Source: Pseudomonas gozinkensis
GTDB lineage: Bacteria > Pseudomonadota > Gammaproteobacteria > Pseudomonadales > Pseudomonadaceae
Reading direction: 5' to 3'
Length of the DNA: 64,000 nt
Assembly: GCF_014863585.1 (NCBI RefSeq)
Contig: NZ_CP062253.1
Coordinates: forward strand, 4,649,001-4,713,000
Within the stretch, counting starts at the first letter, position 1. Each line of letters opens with the position of its first letter. The notes under the pieces are model-generated. The model was not told the origin of the DNA. It saw only the letters and a program-made list of their open reading frames with translations, and did no database searches. This document shows, one piece after another, positions 19,204 through 27,882 of the stretch. A program made the position numbers and the translations under genes.

Positions 19204-20055
19204 TTATTTTTCCCACTCGGCCTTGGCGATGTGCAACCCATGCAGGCCTTTGTATGCCGCGCGTTCCGGCTGGCTCCAGCCCTCGAGTAACGTATCGTCC
19301 AAACGATAGATTTCCACGCCGAGCGGACGGCACACGGTCAGCGGGTCCTGCGCGTCCGGCCCCCACATCGCCAGTGAAAGATCGCCACCCGGACACGTCG
19401 ACAGCGCGCACAGTAGATCGATTTCGGCGAAGAACTCCAGGTAGTCGCCCTTCTGCGCCGGGCAGGCCTTCATGAAATACAGGTCATCGTGATTCAGGCC
19501 GGTGCACTGGAAGATGTTCAGCACGTCATGCACATCAAATTCGGTCAGACCATGGGGCAACACGGCGCGGGTCAGGTTGGAATGGCAGTGATGATGGAAA
19601 TCCTCGCCGGTGAGCATTTTGTTCACATAAGGATCGCAGCGCGTGCCGAGCAAATCGTGCAGGCGCCCACCATGCTCGTCGATGCCGTAGCCGGCCAGGC
19701 TGTCATCGGTGATTGTCACCAGCGGACGCAGAAAAGGCAGGTTCGACCAGAGGCGGTCATGGGTGCTGACATGTGCGCCCTGCAGTTGCCGGGTGCGCGC
19801 CGCCCACATCCGTTCACGCGGATCGTGTGCGTTCCACACATTGAAATCGCCCACCTGGGGCCCGACCGGTGTGGTGACACGAAACACATGCCCCGCCGGC
19901 ACATGCCAGGCACGCCCGGTGCGGATCGGCACTTCGAATTGTTCGATCAGCGTGCGCCCGTCCTTGTGGTCGCGAATCCGCTCGTAAAACGGCGCATTGA
20001 CCTGTAACGCCGAGCCTTTGCTGACCTGATAGGCGGCCGGGTAGTCTTTGTACAT
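19204..20055 (-). CDS. DUF1989 (urea carboxylase-associated family) protein
   Basis: 283 residues. The body is a DUF1989 domain with GPQVGDFNVWNAHDPRER, GEDFHHHCHSNLTRA and GDYLEFFAEIDLLCALSTCPG. Clustered His and Cys residues suggest metal binding. Family members occur beside urea carboxylase or guanidine-degradation genes and amino alcohol pathways, but the chemistry of this subgroup is not settled. AGGAG precedes the ATG at 20055. Its proximity to the ethanolamine permease suggests a role in amine nitrogen use; no urea carboxylase is present here. Confidence 0.8.
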   Translation of the reverse strand: MYKDYPAAYQVSKGSALQVNAPFYERIRDHKDGRTLIEQFEVPIRTGRAWHVPAGHVFRVTTPVGPQVGDFNVWNAHDPRERMWAARTRQLQGAHVSTHDRLWSNLPFLRPLVTITDDSLAGYGIDEHGGRLHDLLGTRCDPYVNKMLTGEDFHHHCHSNLTRAVLPHGLTEFDVHDVLNIFQCTGLNHDDLYFMKACPAQKGDYLEFFAEIDLLCALSTCPGGDLSLAMWGPDAQDPLTVCRPLGVEIYRLDDTLLEGWSQPERAAYKGLHGLHIAKAEWEK

Positions 20056-20230
20056 GATTCTCCTGCTCCTCAAGTGATGGCAACTTTGAGAGCTGCAACC
20101 ACTATCCGTGCCAACCGCTGGCAGCTGTTGCGAACATGTTGGATTCACCGGCCGCTTTTTTAGAAGTAGAAGTACAGTCACCATTCAATTTGCATTGGTT
20201 AAGATGGCGATCTTGTTGCGGAGAGTTTAA

Positions 20231-20788
20231 ATGCGTTACTCGCAGGATCATAAAGCCCAGACCCATCAGCGCATTATCAAGGAAGCGTCCGAGCGGTTTC
20301 GCAAGGACGGCATTGGTGCAACCGGTCTGCAACCGTTGATGAAGGCGCTGGGCCTGACCCATGGCGGCTTTTATTCGCATTTCAAATCGAAGGACGACCT
20401 GGTAGAGAAAGCCCTGCAAGCAGCCGGTGACCAGGTCGCGGGGCTGTGTGCCGAACTCTTCGCCCAGGAAAAACCGCTGGAAGCCTTCATCGACACATAT
20501 CTGTCCGAGTGGCACCAGACCACGCCGCATGAAGGCTGCCCGCTGCTGACCATCTCTTCGGAACTGGGATTGCGTGGCCAGCCGAGCCCGACCAGCGATG
20601 AAGTGCTCAAGGCTCGCCTGGACCAGATCGAAGGCACCCTTGAGGGCGAGAACGCCGCCGAGCGCAGCATCGTCATCATGGCGACTCTGGCGGGGGCGCT
20701 CCTGCTGTCTCGCAGTGTCGCGGATGCCGGGTTTGCGCAACGCATCCTGGACGTCACCCGCGAACACCTCAAACGGTCGGAAGACTAA
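20231..20788 (+). CDS. TetR/AcrR family transcriptional regulator
   Basis: 185 residues. The N-terminal helix-turn-helix (about 10-55) has RIIKEASERFRKDGIGATGL and LGLTHGGFYSHFKSKDDLVE, typical of TetR repressors. The C-terminal domain (about 70-180) carries PHEGCPLLTISSEL, a segment seen in TetR proteins that respond to small electrophiles or organic ligands. It is likely to repress a neighbouring gene, either itself, the divergent DUF1989 gene (175 bp away) or the fabF/SDR pair. Its 3' end overlaps the convergent fabF-like gene by 4 bp. Confidence 0.9.
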   Translation: MRYSQDHKAQTHQRIIKEASERFRKDGIGATGLQPLMKALGLTHGGFYSHFKSKDDLVEKALQAAGDQVAGLCAELFAQEKPLEAFIDTYLSEWHQTTPHEGCPLLTISSELGLRGQPSPTSDEVLKARLDQIEGTLEGENAAERSIVIMATLAGALLLSRSVADAGFAQRILDVTREHLKRSED

Positions 20789-22059
20789 GCCCGCCAGCGC
20801 TTGAACAGTACGCTGGCATTGACCCCACCGAAACCGAACCCGTTGGACAATGCATACTCGATCGGCATCGACCGCGCCTGACCGTGGACGATATCCACGC
20901 CTTCGCTTGCCGGATCGGGATTCTCCAGGTTGAGGGTAGGCGGTACGATTTGATCGCGGATCGCCAACAGCGTGAAGATCGCTTCCAGACCTCCCGCCGC
21001 TCCGAGCAGATGGCCGGTCGCGGATTTGGTCGAGGTCACGGCGATTGCGTTTTGCGTGCCAAACACTGACTTGATCGCCGCCAGTTCACCGAGGTCGCCC
21101 ACCGGCGTCGAGGTCGCATGCGCATTCAGATGCTGCACCTGATCCGGGGTGATACCGGCCTGGTTCAGCGCCAGAGTCATCGCCCGCCGGGCACCGCTGC
21201 CATCTTCCGGCCCGGCTGTAAGGTGATAGGCGTCGGCGCTGGTGCCGTAACCGACCAGTTCGACCAACGGTTGTGCGCCGCGCGCCAGTGCGTGATCCAG
21301 CGACTCGATCACCAGCAACCCGGCGCCTTCGCCCATCACGAAACCGTCACGTCCGCTGTCGAACGGGCGTGAAGCGCGCTCAGGCGTGTCGTTGTAGCCG
21401 CTGGACAAAGCACGAGCCGCCGCGAAGCCGGCGAGACTGACTCGATCAATTGACGCCTCCGCACCGCCGCATACCGCGATATCGGCCTCACCGGCACGAA
21501 TCAGTCGAGCGGCGTCACCAATCGCCTGCACGCCAGCCGCACACGCGGTCACCGGAGCCCCGAGCGGCCCCTTGAGTCCGTGCTGGATCGAGACATGCCC
21601 CGCCGCAAGGTTGACCAGAAACGACGGGATGGTGAATGGCGACAAGCGCCGCGGGCCACGGCTGTCGGTGGTACGCACGGCATCGGCGATCGCACCGAAT
21701 CCGCCGACCCCCGAACCGATGATGGTGGCTGTGCGCTCCTGAGCGCGGGGGTCGGTCGGATGCCAGCCGGCCTGCTCCAGCGCCTGCCGTGCAGCCTCCA
21801 TCGCGAACAGAATGAAACGGTCCATTTTCTTCTGTTCTTTGGGCGGCGTGGCGCGATCCGGATCGAAACCCGCTTCGGCGTCCTCCTCCATCGTCGGCAC
21901 CACGCCGCCGACCCGGGTCGGCAGATCGGCAATCACCGCTTCCGGCAGGTTTCGCAATCCCGAACGCCCGGCCAGCAGACGCTGCCAGACGACTTCGACA
22001 CCGCTTCCCAAGGGCGAAACCAGGCCCATACCCGTAACAACTACTCGACACTGATCCAT
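20785..22059 (-). CDS. Beta-ketoacyl-ACP synthase II-like (FabF family)
   Basis: 424 residues, thiolase fold. The catalytic Cys lies in VTACAAGVQAIGDAARL, the two active-site histidines in LNAHATSTPVGD and SATGHLLGAAGG, and the C-terminus has NGFGFGGVNASVLF. It condenses malonyl-ACP with acyl-ACP. It is not in a fab operon (no acpP, fabD or fabG beside it), so it is likely a secondary KAS II used for a special acyl product or alternative growth conditions. It lies 32 bp after the SDR gene on the same strand, so the two are probably cotranscribed. Confidence 0.88.
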   Translation of the reverse strand: MDQCRVVVTGMGLVSPLGSGVEVVWQRLLAGRSGLRNLPEAVIADLPTRVGGVVPTMEEDAEAGFDPDRATPPKEQKKMDRFILFAMEAARQALEQAGWHPTDPRAQERTATIIGSGVGGFGAIADAVRTTDSRGPRRLSPFTIPSFLVNLAAGHVSIQHGLKGPLGAPVTACAAGVQAIGDAARLIRAGEADIAVCGGAEASIDRVSLAGFAAARALSSGYNDTPERASRPFDSGRDGFVMGEGAGLLVIESLDHALARGAQPLVELVGYGTSADAYHLTAGPEDGSGARRAMTLALNQAGITPDQVQHLNAHATSTPVGDLGELAAIKSVFGTQNAIAVTSTKSATGHLLGAAGGLEAIFTLLAIRDQIVPPTLNLENPDPASEGVDIVHGQARSMPIEYALSNGFGFGGVNASVLFKRWRA

Positions 22060-22091
22060 ATCGGGTTGACCTCTCGTGACTCAAAAGACTT

Positions 22092-22886
22092 TTACTTGTA
22101 ACGGCTGGCCGCCGAACTGTGGGACAGGTTGGGCGCCATCACATGACGGGCGGCGACGAAGGCTTGCCACTCGCCTGCATCGGGCAGCGAAGGAATCGTG
22201 ACGAGCTCGCCCTGATCCAGACCGGACAGCGCGGCATCGACCATCTCGCCCGCCTCCATGACCATTTCCGCCGGAATGCCGCTGGCATCGAACCCGGAGC
22301 GCTCCCAGATTTCGGTGCGGGTCACACCCGGCAGTACCGCTTGCACCTTGACCCCGGTGCCTTCAAGTTCGGTATTGAGCGATTGCGTCAGGCTCAGCAC
22401 GTAAGCCTTGCTGGCGCTGTAGGTGGCGTTGAAACGCTCGGGGAACAAGGCGACCACCGACGCAATGTTGATGATCGTGCCGCGCCCGGCGCGGGTAAAC
22501 GCCGAGGCTGCTGCGGCTGCCAGCCGGGTCATCGTGGTGACGTTCAACTGGATCAGTTGCTCCAGCACCTCAGGATCGGCGTTGGCCAGCAAGCCATTGA
22601 CTGCAACCCCCGCATTGTTGACCAGCAGGCTGATGCTGGAATCGCTGCGCAGGCGCTGCTCAAGCTTGAGCACTTCATCCTTTTGCGTCAGGTCAGCTTT
22701 CAGGACTTCAACCTGAACGCCATGTGCGTCTCGCAGCTTGCCGGCCGCGGACTCCAGACGCTCCTGATCGCGAGCTACCAGCAGCAGATCAAAACCACGT
22801 GCCGCCAACCGCTCGGCATACACCGCACCAATGCCGGAAGAAGCGCCAGTGACCAGCGCCGTGCCTTGGGATTTCGGGGAATTCAT
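22092..22886 (-). CDS. SDR family oxidoreductase
   Basis: 264 residues, classical short-chain dehydrogenase. The NAD(P)-binding GASSGIGAVYAERLAARG is at the N-terminus, NNAGVAVNGLL in the middle, and the catalytic Ser and YSASK follow (ASVVALFPERFNATYSASKA). It reduces or oxidises a carbonyl or alcohol with NAD(P)H. AGGAG precedes the ATG at 22886. Co-directional with the FabF-like gene 32 bp downstream, it may reduce that enzyme's 3-ketoacyl product, but sequence alone does not fix the substrate. Confidence 0.88.
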   Translation of the reverse strand: MNSPKSQGTALVTGASSGIGAVYAERLAARGFDLLLVARDQERLESAAGKLRDAHGVQVEVLKADLTQKDEVLKLEQRLRSDSSISLLVNNAGVAVNGLLANADPEVLEQLIQLNVTTMTRLAAAAASAFTRAGRGTIINIASVVALFPERFNATYSASKAYVLSLTQSLNTELEGTGVKVQAVLPGVTRTEIWERSGFDASGIPAEMVMEAGEMVDAALSGLDQGELVTIPSLPDAGEWQAFVAARHVMAPNLSHSSAASRYK

Positions 22887-22958
22887 GACGATACTCCTGG
22901 AATGCGTGAGGAATGAGCGACCGCTGAAAAGCAGGCGGCCTCAGTGGCGACTGAAATT

Positions 22959-22972
22959 ATTATAGGCATAAT
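22959..22972 (-). promoter_or_regulatory. Likely -10 box with overlapping inverted repeat for the SDR-fabF unit
   Basis: On the minus strand a perfect TATAAT (22964-22959) lies about 75 bp upstream of the SDR start in an AT-rich patch. It overlaps the inverted repeat ATTAT-AGGC-ATAAT (22959-22972), which could be a repressor site. No good -35 hexamer is visible at 17 bp, so an activator or weak promoter is possible. Confidence 0.4.
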
Positions 22973-23059
22973 CTCAAAGCAATATGATAGCCGTAATTTT
23001 GTATTTTCCGACGGAAAGGCTGTCGCCCTCCTGCGCCGTTTCAAAGAAGCTGGAAGCAA

Positions 23060-23086
23060 AAAGGGCCGGTCAATGACCGGCCCCTT
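23060..23086 (-). terminator. Rho-independent terminator after the ComEA-like gene
   Basis: Read leftward: GGGGCCGGTCA, one-base centre, TGACCGGCCC, then TTTTTGC. The stem is strong and starts about 20 bp past the stop codon of the ComEA-like gene. Confidence 0.85.
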
Positions 23087-23103
23087 GGCGTTGAACAATC
23101 AGC

Positions 23104-23439
23104 TTAGTTCACTTCCAGCTTGTCGCGATTGCGATCCAGGATCGCCTTGCCGATGCCTTTCACTTCCAGCAATTCATCCACCGATGCAAATGGCCCGTTT
23201 GTTTCACGATAAGCAACAATCGCTTTCGCCTTGGCCTCGCCTACCCCTGCCAGTTCCTTTTGCAGAGTGGCCGCGTCGGCACCGTTCAGATTGACCTTTT
23301 GATTTTCAGAAGTGGCTGAGACGTCCATCACCACGGGCGCCTTGTTCGCTTCCGAGGAAGCCAGAGGCGCAGCAATGGCGGCAATCGAGGTGCTGGTCAG
23401 CAAGGCAAAAATCAGGGAGTAGAAATAGCCGGTACGCAT
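23104..23439 (-). CDS. ComEA family helix-hairpin-helix protein
   Basis: 111 residues: a signal peptide (YFYSLIFALLTSTSIAAIAAP), a short linker, then tandem helix-hairpin-helix motifs (GVGEAKAKAIVAYRETNGPF, VKGIGKAILDRNRDKL). ComEA-type proteins bind double-stranded DNA in the periplasm during natural transformation. Pseudomonads keep this short form beside wbpM at the edge of the O-antigen locus. The ATG at 23439 begins the signal peptide; the frame runs open further upstream. Direct DNA-uptake function is likely from the family, not shown here. Confidence 0.9.
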   Translation of the reverse strand: MRTGYFYSLIFALLTSTSIAAIAAPLASSEANKAPVVMDVSATSENQKVNLNGADAATLQKELAGVGEAKAKAIVAYRETNGPFASVDELLEVKGIGKAILDRNRDKLEVN

Positions 23440-23549
23440 AAGTGACGCTCCATCATCAATTGAGAAAGCAGCTTTTCCGAAGCTGCTCTCCAAACTTAGG
23501 CGATTGCGGGAGCCTGTCAAAAACGCGTCCGTTACAGGATGTGAAACAA

Positions 23550-25544
23550 TCAGGGTTCGAGACGGCGCTGCTGGTGAATCCAGTCAACGATCTCACCGTC
23601 AGGGGTATAGCCACTCACGGTTTCACGCAGAAGCTGGCGGACGCGGGAGTAATCATCCGCATCGACAGCAGCGAGCAGCTCTCCCAACCGGGACTTAAGA
23701 ACATCCCATGGCAAGTGATCCTCACTGGCGGTCATGATCATCGGATGCGGCGTCGCGGCAACGTTGTCGCCGATCAGCAGTTCCTCATAAAGCTTTTCCC
23801 CGGGACGCAAACCCGTGAACTCGATGGAAATATCGCCCTGCGGATTGCGTTCGGAACGAATGCTCAAACCGGACAGATGAATCATTTTCTCGGCCAGTTC
23901 CACGATTCTCACCGGCTCGCCCATATCCAGCACGAATACGTCGCCGCCCTGCCCCATGGAGCCAGCCTGAATCACCAGTTGGGCGGCTTCCGGGATCGTC
24001 ATGAAGTAGCGGGTGATTTTCGGGTGGGTGACCGTCAGCGGGCCGCCGGACTTGATCTGGCTGTGAAACAGCGGAATCACCGAGCCGGACGATCCCAGTA
24101 CATTGCCGAAACGGACCATGGTGAAGCGGGTCTTGTTGACGCGGGACACATTGGCCTTGTCGCCGAACAACACTGGCGCGACTTCACGGCTCAACGCTTG
24201 AAGCGTGAGTTCCGCAAGACGCTTGGTACTGCCCATGACGTTGGTCGGACGAACGGCCTTGTCAGTCGAGATCAGCACGAAATTCGAAACGCCCGACTGC
24301 AACGCCGCCTGCGCCGTGTTGAGCGTGCCGATCACGTTATTCAACACGCCCTCGGCGATGTTGTGCTCGACCATCGGCACATGCTTGTAGGCTGCCGCGT
24401 GATAAACGGTGTCGACCTTCCAGGTTTTCATCACGTCCAGCAGCTTGTCCTGATGCCGGATCGAACCGAGGATCGGCAGCAAACGAACAGGCGTCGATTC
24501 ACGACTGCCACGTTGCTCGAGCTCCGACAGAATACTGTAGAGGTTGAATTCGCTATGTTCGAACAGCAGAAGCGTCGTCGGCTGCAACGAAAATATCTGC
24601 CGGCATAGTTCGGACCCGATCGACCCCCCTGCGCCCGTAACCATCACCGTCTTGCCCTTGATGCAGCGCTCGAGCAAATCAGGCTGAGCCGGCACCGCGT
24701 CACGACCTAGCAGGTCGGCAATATCGACTTCTTGAATGTCTTCTACTTTTACCCGGCCACTGGCCAGGTCAGTAAAGTTGGGAACGCTGCGAACGTGCAG
24801 CGGAAAACCTTCCAGCAGGTTGAGGATTTCCCGACGACGGGCACGAGTAGAGGAAGGCAGCGCCAGCAGAATCTCCTGCGCCCCCGTTACATCGATCATC
24901 TGCTGAATATGTTTGGGTTTATAGACCTGCAGACCCGAAATGGATCGATCGACAATACTTGCATCATCATCAATAAACGCCACGGGCCGCATCACACGCC
25001 CCATGCGCAAGGCGGCAACCAATTGATTACCCGCCACGCCAGCACCATAGATGGCGACCTTGGTCAGACCGTCGTCACGATTTGTGAACGGTACGTGCTG
25101 GACGCCAGTGAACCAGTCGCCCATGAAGTATTGACGCATGCAAAGGCGCAGGCCACCGATGATGACCAGACTCAACCACCAGTAATTGAAAATGATGGAT
25201 CGCGGTACTACGGCCTCATGATTGCTGTACCAGAAAACGACGAGCGCAAGGATCAATGAGGACAGACTGACAGCCTTGATGATAGCAATCAGCGCATCAT
25301 TGCCGAAATAACGCATCACGGCACGATACATGCCGAAACGAATAAAGAGAGGAATTGCAATGGCTGGTGCAGACGCAAAAAGCCACAAATGAATTTTGAG
25401 CGGGTTGTACATGTCGTCTATCCCTAGACGCACGATAAACGCGAGCCACAAGGCAACCCAGACCAAAACGATGTCTGTGGCCACCTGCAACAAACGCTTT
25501 CGACGCCGAGGCAACCCCAGCAGCCGTGTCTTCACTCTATCCAT
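23550..25544 (-). CDS. wbpM: WbpM-like UDP-N-acetylglucosamine 4,6-dehydratase (membrane)
   Basis: 664 residues, the length of P. aeruginosa WbpM. Residues 1-150 contain four transmembrane helices, about 160-280 a first Rossmann-like CoA-binding domain, and 300-600 the FlaA1-type SDR domain with VTGAGGSIGSELCRQI and the atypical active site STDKAVRPTNVMGSTKR (Met and Lys replacing the Tyr-Lys pair). It converts UDP-GlcNAc to the 4-keto-6-deoxy sugar, the precursor of UDP-QuiNAc/FucNAc. The partner 4-reductase and initiating transferase are encoded 29 kb away at 53.6-55.6 kb. The ATG at 25544 has GAAGAG upstream; the longer open frame has no membrane-domain continuation. Confidence 0.94.
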   Translation of the reverse strand: MDRVKTRLLGLPRRRKRLLQVATDIVLVWVALWLAFIVRLGIDDMYNPLKIHLWLFASAPAIAIPLFIRFGMYRAVMRYFGNDALIAIIKAVSLSSLILALVVFWYSNHEAVVPRSIIFNYWWLSLVIIGGLRLCMRQYFMGDWFTGVQHVPFTNRDDGLTKVAIYGAGVAGNQLVAALRMGRVMRPVAFIDDDASIVDRSISGLQVYKPKHIQQMIDVTGAQEILLALPSSTRARRREILNLLEGFPLHVRSVPNFTDLASGRVKVEDIQEVDIADLLGRDAVPAQPDLLERCIKGKTVMVTGAGGSIGSELCRQIFSLQPTTLLLFEHSEFNLYSILSELEQRGSRESTPVRLLPILGSIRHQDKLLDVMKTWKVDTVYHAAAYKHVPMVEHNIAEGVLNNVIGTLNTAQAALQSGVSNFVLISTDKAVRPTNVMGSTKRLAELTLQALSREVAPVLFGDKANVSRVNKTRFTMVRFGNVLGSSGSVIPLFHSQIKSGGPLTVTHPKITRYFMTIPEAAQLVIQAGSMGQGGDVFVLDMGEPVRIVELAEKMIHLSGLSIRSERNPQGDISIEFTGLRPGEKLYEELLIGDNVAATPHPMIMTASEDHLPWDVLKSRLGELLAAVDADDYSRVRQLLRETVSGYTPDGEIVDWIHQQRRLEP

Positions 25545-25938
25545 AAACTCTTCGCTCAATAGGTTTTCTCCCTTACCTGAAGCATCGCAGCCTGATCCTC
25601 CCAGAGACTGGTGCCTCCGGTGCGCAGAAATCGATGCCCTGAAAAGTGCCATGCCCGAATCAAGGTTCGACAGCGATCACGAGCCAATAATTCATGTACC
25701 TGAATGATGGCATACAGCTCATCCAGCCCCAAGCATCACGGTCAAAAGTATTACGCGTATCGAAAGCCTGTCTGCGGGTCAAACGCCTCGCGACAAATGG
25801 GAGGAAGCGCGAGAAAGGGTACCACTCGCTTTTCCCTGGCGCCCGACCCGATCCGCACGCGAATTCGCGCCGTGTAAAACCTTGATAAACCCGGTAAACT
25901 AATCAGCTTCGCGACGATGTCCAAACCAATTCGCCACC
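25545..25938. other. Divergent intergenic region at the O-antigen locus edge
   Basis: A 394-bp gap between the starts of wbpM (leftward) and the first rightward glycosyltransferase. It should hold both promoters. I find no convincing open frame, tRNA or recognised hairpin. AT content rises toward the right end (TTGATAAACCCGGTAAACTAATC at 25884-25906), where the rightward promoter is most likely. Confidence 0.5.
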
Positions 25939-26937
25939 ATGGAAAGAGCGCTCAAACTTGTGTCAAATCAACCGCTGCCCGCCACAGTGACAACGCTGAG
26001 CAGCCCCGCAGAAGATGCCGGGGATGTGGCCATATTACTCTGTACTTACAATGGCGGACGTTTTCTCAAGGAGCAACTCGACTCTATTGCTGCGCAGACC
26101 CATCCAGACTGGACTGTCTACGCTTCGGACGACGGCTCTACGGACGAGACACTTGAAATCCTGCAACAGTACCGCGAGGCATGGGGTTCGCAGCGGCTGA
26201 AAATAAGCAAGGGACCCGAGCGCGGCTTCTCGATCAATTTCCTTTCTGTACTCGGACAGGCTTGCGGTGAGCATACGTATTACGCGTTTTGTGACCAGGA
26301 TGACATCTGGCACCCTGCGAAGCTGCAAAACGCATTGGACTGGCAGCGCCACCAACCCAGTGAAATCCCATCCCTGTATTGCGGCCGCACTCGGATCATT
26401 GATACGACGGGGCGGGCTATCGGGTTTTCTCCATTGTTCGCCAAGCGTCCAAGTTTCGAAAACGCGCTGATGCAGAGTCTGGCGGGTGGCAACACGATGC
26501 TGATCAATCAGGCGGCGTGTTCCTTGCTGGTAGAAACCCCCATTGATGCGCAACTGGTTTGCCATGACTGGTGGGCTTATTTGCTTATCAGTGGCTGTGG
26601 GGGAAGCGTCTTCTACGATCCGGTTCCGACCCTGGACTATCGCCAGCATGCTCAAAACGTTATTGGCGCCAACACTTCGTTTATGAGTCGAATGCGTCGC
26701 CTGACAAACATGCTCAAAGGCTCGCTGCACGACTGGAACAACACAAACATTGCCGCGTTGAACAGACTTCAAAAGCGATTGACCGATCACAATCTGACAA
26801 GCCTCCAACGCTTTGAACAGGCTCGCAGCGCGCCGTTGACAACCAGAGTAACGTTGATGTTGAAAAGCCGGTTTTACCGGCAAACCCTGCTCGGCAATCT
26901 CGGCCTGGTCATGGCCGTTTTGTTCAGGAAGATCTAG
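25939..26937 (+). CDS. GT2 family glycosyltransferase (RfbF/rhamnosyltransferase-like)
   Basis: 332 residues. A GT-A domain spans about 30-260: AILLCTYNGGRFLKEQLDSI, the nucleotide/metal-binding ASDDGSTDETLEI and FCDQDDIWHPAKL. The C-terminal DYRQHAQNVIGANTS motif is shared with the second GT2 at 55548. This subgroup often transfers rhamnose or other deoxysugars from dTDP donors to lipid-linked O-antigen at the cytoplasmic face. The first gene of the rightward block, followed by the ABC exporter. Confidence 0.87.
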   Translation: MERALKLVSNQPLPATVTTLSSPAEDAGDVAILLCTYNGGRFLKEQLDSIAAQTHPDWTVYASDDGSTDETLEILQQYREAWGSQRLKISKGPERGFSINFLSVLGQACGEHTYYAFCDQDDIWHPAKLQNALDWQRHQPSEIPSLYCGRTRIIDTTGRAIGFSPLFAKRPSFENALMQSLAGGNTMLINQAACSLLVETPIDAQLVCHDWWAYLLISGCGGSVFYDPVPTLDYRQHAQNVIGANTSFMSRMRRLTNMLKGSLHDWNNTNIAALNRLQKRLTDHNLTSLQRFEQARSAPLTTRVTLMLKSRFYRQTLLGNLGLVMAVLFRKI

Positions 26938-27045
26938 CGATGGATTCAATCACCTTGAACGAAACTCCGCATCCTGGAACTCCCTGCAGCTAATGCGTCA
27001 ATTTTGCTTTCCAGCGTTCACAAATTCATTCTTTTGGGTATTTTA

Positions 27046-27882
27046 ATGAGTGTTCCGCAAAAGACATCGAGCCTGTACGGCCTGTCCAAAAATCTGTTTT
27101 TGCACCGTCACTTGATCTATCAGATGACCAAGCGTGAGGTTATCGGTCGATACAGGGGCTCAGTGCTAGGTCTGCTTTGGTCTTTTCTCAACCCATTGAT
27201 GATGCTGAGTGTCTACACCTTTGTATTCGCTGTTGTATTCAAGTCGCGCTGGGGTATCACTCCGGCTGGTACCGAAGAAAGCAAAACCATGTTTGCGATC
27301 ATGCTGTTCGCCGGCCTGATCGTGCACGCCGTTTTCGCAGAGGTCATCAATCGCTCACCAAGCATTGTGTTGAGCAACGTCAACTACGTGAAAAAAGTAG
27401 TTTTCCCGTTGGAAGTTTTGCCCATCATAACTTTAGGTGCAGCGCTTTTTCATGGATTGATCAGCCTGACTGTCCTCGTTCTTGCGTACTGTATTTTCCA
27501 GGGCATACCTCATCTGACTACCTTGCTGGTTCCGGTCGTCATGCTGCCTCTGCTGATACTGACGCTGGGCCTGGCATGGATACTGGCATCGCTGGGGGTT
27601 TATCTGCAGGACGTGGGCCAGACGACCGGAATTATCACGACTGTAATGCTGTTCCTGTCGCCAGTCTTTTTCCCGTTGCATTCCTTGCCCGAGCAATATC
27701 AGACCCTCATTTTGCTCAACCCCCTCACGTTCATTATCGAACAAATGAGGGAAGTTGTGATTTGGGGAAGATTGCCTGATTTCATGGGGCTTGGTGTTTA
27801 CCTGCTCATTGCCCTATTAGTCGCCGCAGCTGGTTATGCGTGGTTCCAGAAAACAAGATCGGGTTTTGCTGATGTCCTCTGA
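27046..27882 (+). CDS. wzm: O-antigen ABC transporter permease (Wzm)
   Basis: 278 residues with six transmembrane helices, ABC-2 type. LIYQMTKREVIGRYRGSVLG and LLWSFLNPLMMLSVYTFVF at the N-terminus are typical of Wzm/KpsM-like permeases, as are PVFFPLHSLPEQYQ and LNPLTFIIEQMRE near the end. With Wzt it exports the completed undecaprenyl-linked glycan. The ATG at 27046 is used because the longer frame lacks a site. The 3' end overlaps wzt by 11 bp. Confidence 0.93.
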   Translation: MSVPQKTSSLYGLSKNLFLHRHLIYQMTKREVIGRYRGSVLGLLWSFLNPLMMLSVYTFVFAVVFKSRWGITPAGTEESKTMFAIMLFAGLIVHAVFAEVINRSPSIVLSNVNYVKKVVFPLEVLPIITLGAALFHGLISLTVLVLAYCIFQGIPHLTTLLVPVVMLPLLILTLGLAWILASLGVYLQDVGQTTGIITTVMLFLSPVFFPLHSLPEQYQTLILLNPLTFIIEQMREVVIWGRLPDFMGLGVYLLIALLVAAAGYAWFQKTRSGFADVL

